5,424 bases of DNA from an uncultured Planctomycetaceae bacterium (lineage in GTDB: Bacteria > Planctomycetota > Planctomycetia > Pirellulales > Pirellulaceae). The translations under genes were made by a program, and so were the position numbers. The notes under the pieces are model-generated. The model was not told where the DNA came from, searched no databases, and worked only from the letters and a program-made list of their open reading frames with translations. The DNA lies in NCBI GenBank assembly GCA_937904535.1, contig CALELC010000241.1, forward strand, positions 1 through 5,424, written 5' to 3'. Below, piece after piece: positions 5,197 through 5,424 of this stretch (positions within the stretch are counted from its first letter, which is position 1; every line of letters begins with the position of its first letter).

Positions 5197-5424
5197 TTAC
5201 CGAGCCAAGAACATCCGCAGACCGAGAATCCGCGGGGCTTTGATCACGACGGTGGCTTGATCGTCTTCCCCTTCGACACTGTTGGCCGGGGTGGAGTCGA
5301 GGTCAAACTGATCAGCGGCGGTGACTTGCATCGTCGCCAGCTTGATGCCCGCAGCGTCGACACGGTACTGGATCGAGAGCGTTTCGGTTTGCAGCGGTGC
5401 CAGTGAGCCGACAATCCATAGCCC
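5197..5424 (-). CDS. C-terminal end of a DUF11-repeat surface protein (partial)
   Basis: The minus strand is open from base 5424 to TAA at 5197-5199, giving the last 75 residues of a larger protein whose start lies beyond the right edge. The pattern is that of the end of a DUF11 (conserved repeat domain) beta-sandwich: LWIVGSLAPLQTETLSIQY, then MQVTAADQFDLDSTPANS, then EGEDDQATVVI. DUF11 domains are typical of large secreted or cell-surface adhesin-like proteins. The protein ends in IKAPRILGLRMFLAR. I recall planctomycete exported proteins often ending in a short basic plus FLAR/FLAS-like motif, which this resembles, but that is not verified here. No signal peptide can be checked. It converges with the channel genes and shows no functional tie to them. 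Confidence 0.8.
   Translation of the reverse strand, partial: GLWIVGSLAPLQTETLSIQYRVDAAGIKLATMQVTAADQFDLDSTPANSVEGEDDQATVVIKAPRILGLRMFLAR

Overview
The window looks like a piece of a moderately GC-rich planctomycete chromosome, most likely Pirellulaceae. This is an inference from three things: a DUF11-type surface-protein tail at the right edge, long sparsely coding gaps, and a cluster of short palindromic repeats of a kind I associate with those genomes. No rRNA, tRNA, CRISPR array or transposase is visible.

Left part (about 1-1847, minus strand): an arsenic-resistance operon fragment, arsD followed by arsA. ArsD is the metallochaperone that hands arsenite or antimonite to ArsA, the ATPase that energises an arsenite efflux permease. 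arsA is continuous and intact over its 445 visible codons but runs off the left edge, so about a quarter of the protein is outside. No arsR or permease gene is in the window.

Middle (1848-2927): about 1 kb with no recognisable gene. It holds one doubtful minus-strand ORF, a cluster of about 26-bp palindromic repeats (2417-2659), and a good sigma70-like promoter (2728-2757) whose -10 box lies in the loop of a perfect 7-bp inverted repeat.

Right-centre (2928-4918, plus strand): the highlight. Two tandem paralogous genes, 65 bp apart, each encode a complete single-domain six-TM voltage-gated cation channel (BacNav/BacCav type) with four S4 arginines, a pore loop and a C-terminal coiled coil. 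They are about 66% identical over the first 200 residues but differ in the selectivity filter: TMEGWPE in the first, TLEAWPE in the second. The first filter core equals that of domain I of animal Cav channels and resembles the prokaryotic Ca2+ channel CavMr. Co-transcription and near-identical voltage sensors make a heterotetrameric, probably Ca2+-permeable channel a testable idea.

Right edge (5197-5424, minus strand): the C-terminal 75 residues of a DUF11-repeat surface protein, convergent with the channel genes. A strong 18-bp hairpin (5147-5190) sits 7 nt past its stop codon and probably acts as the terminator between the converging units.
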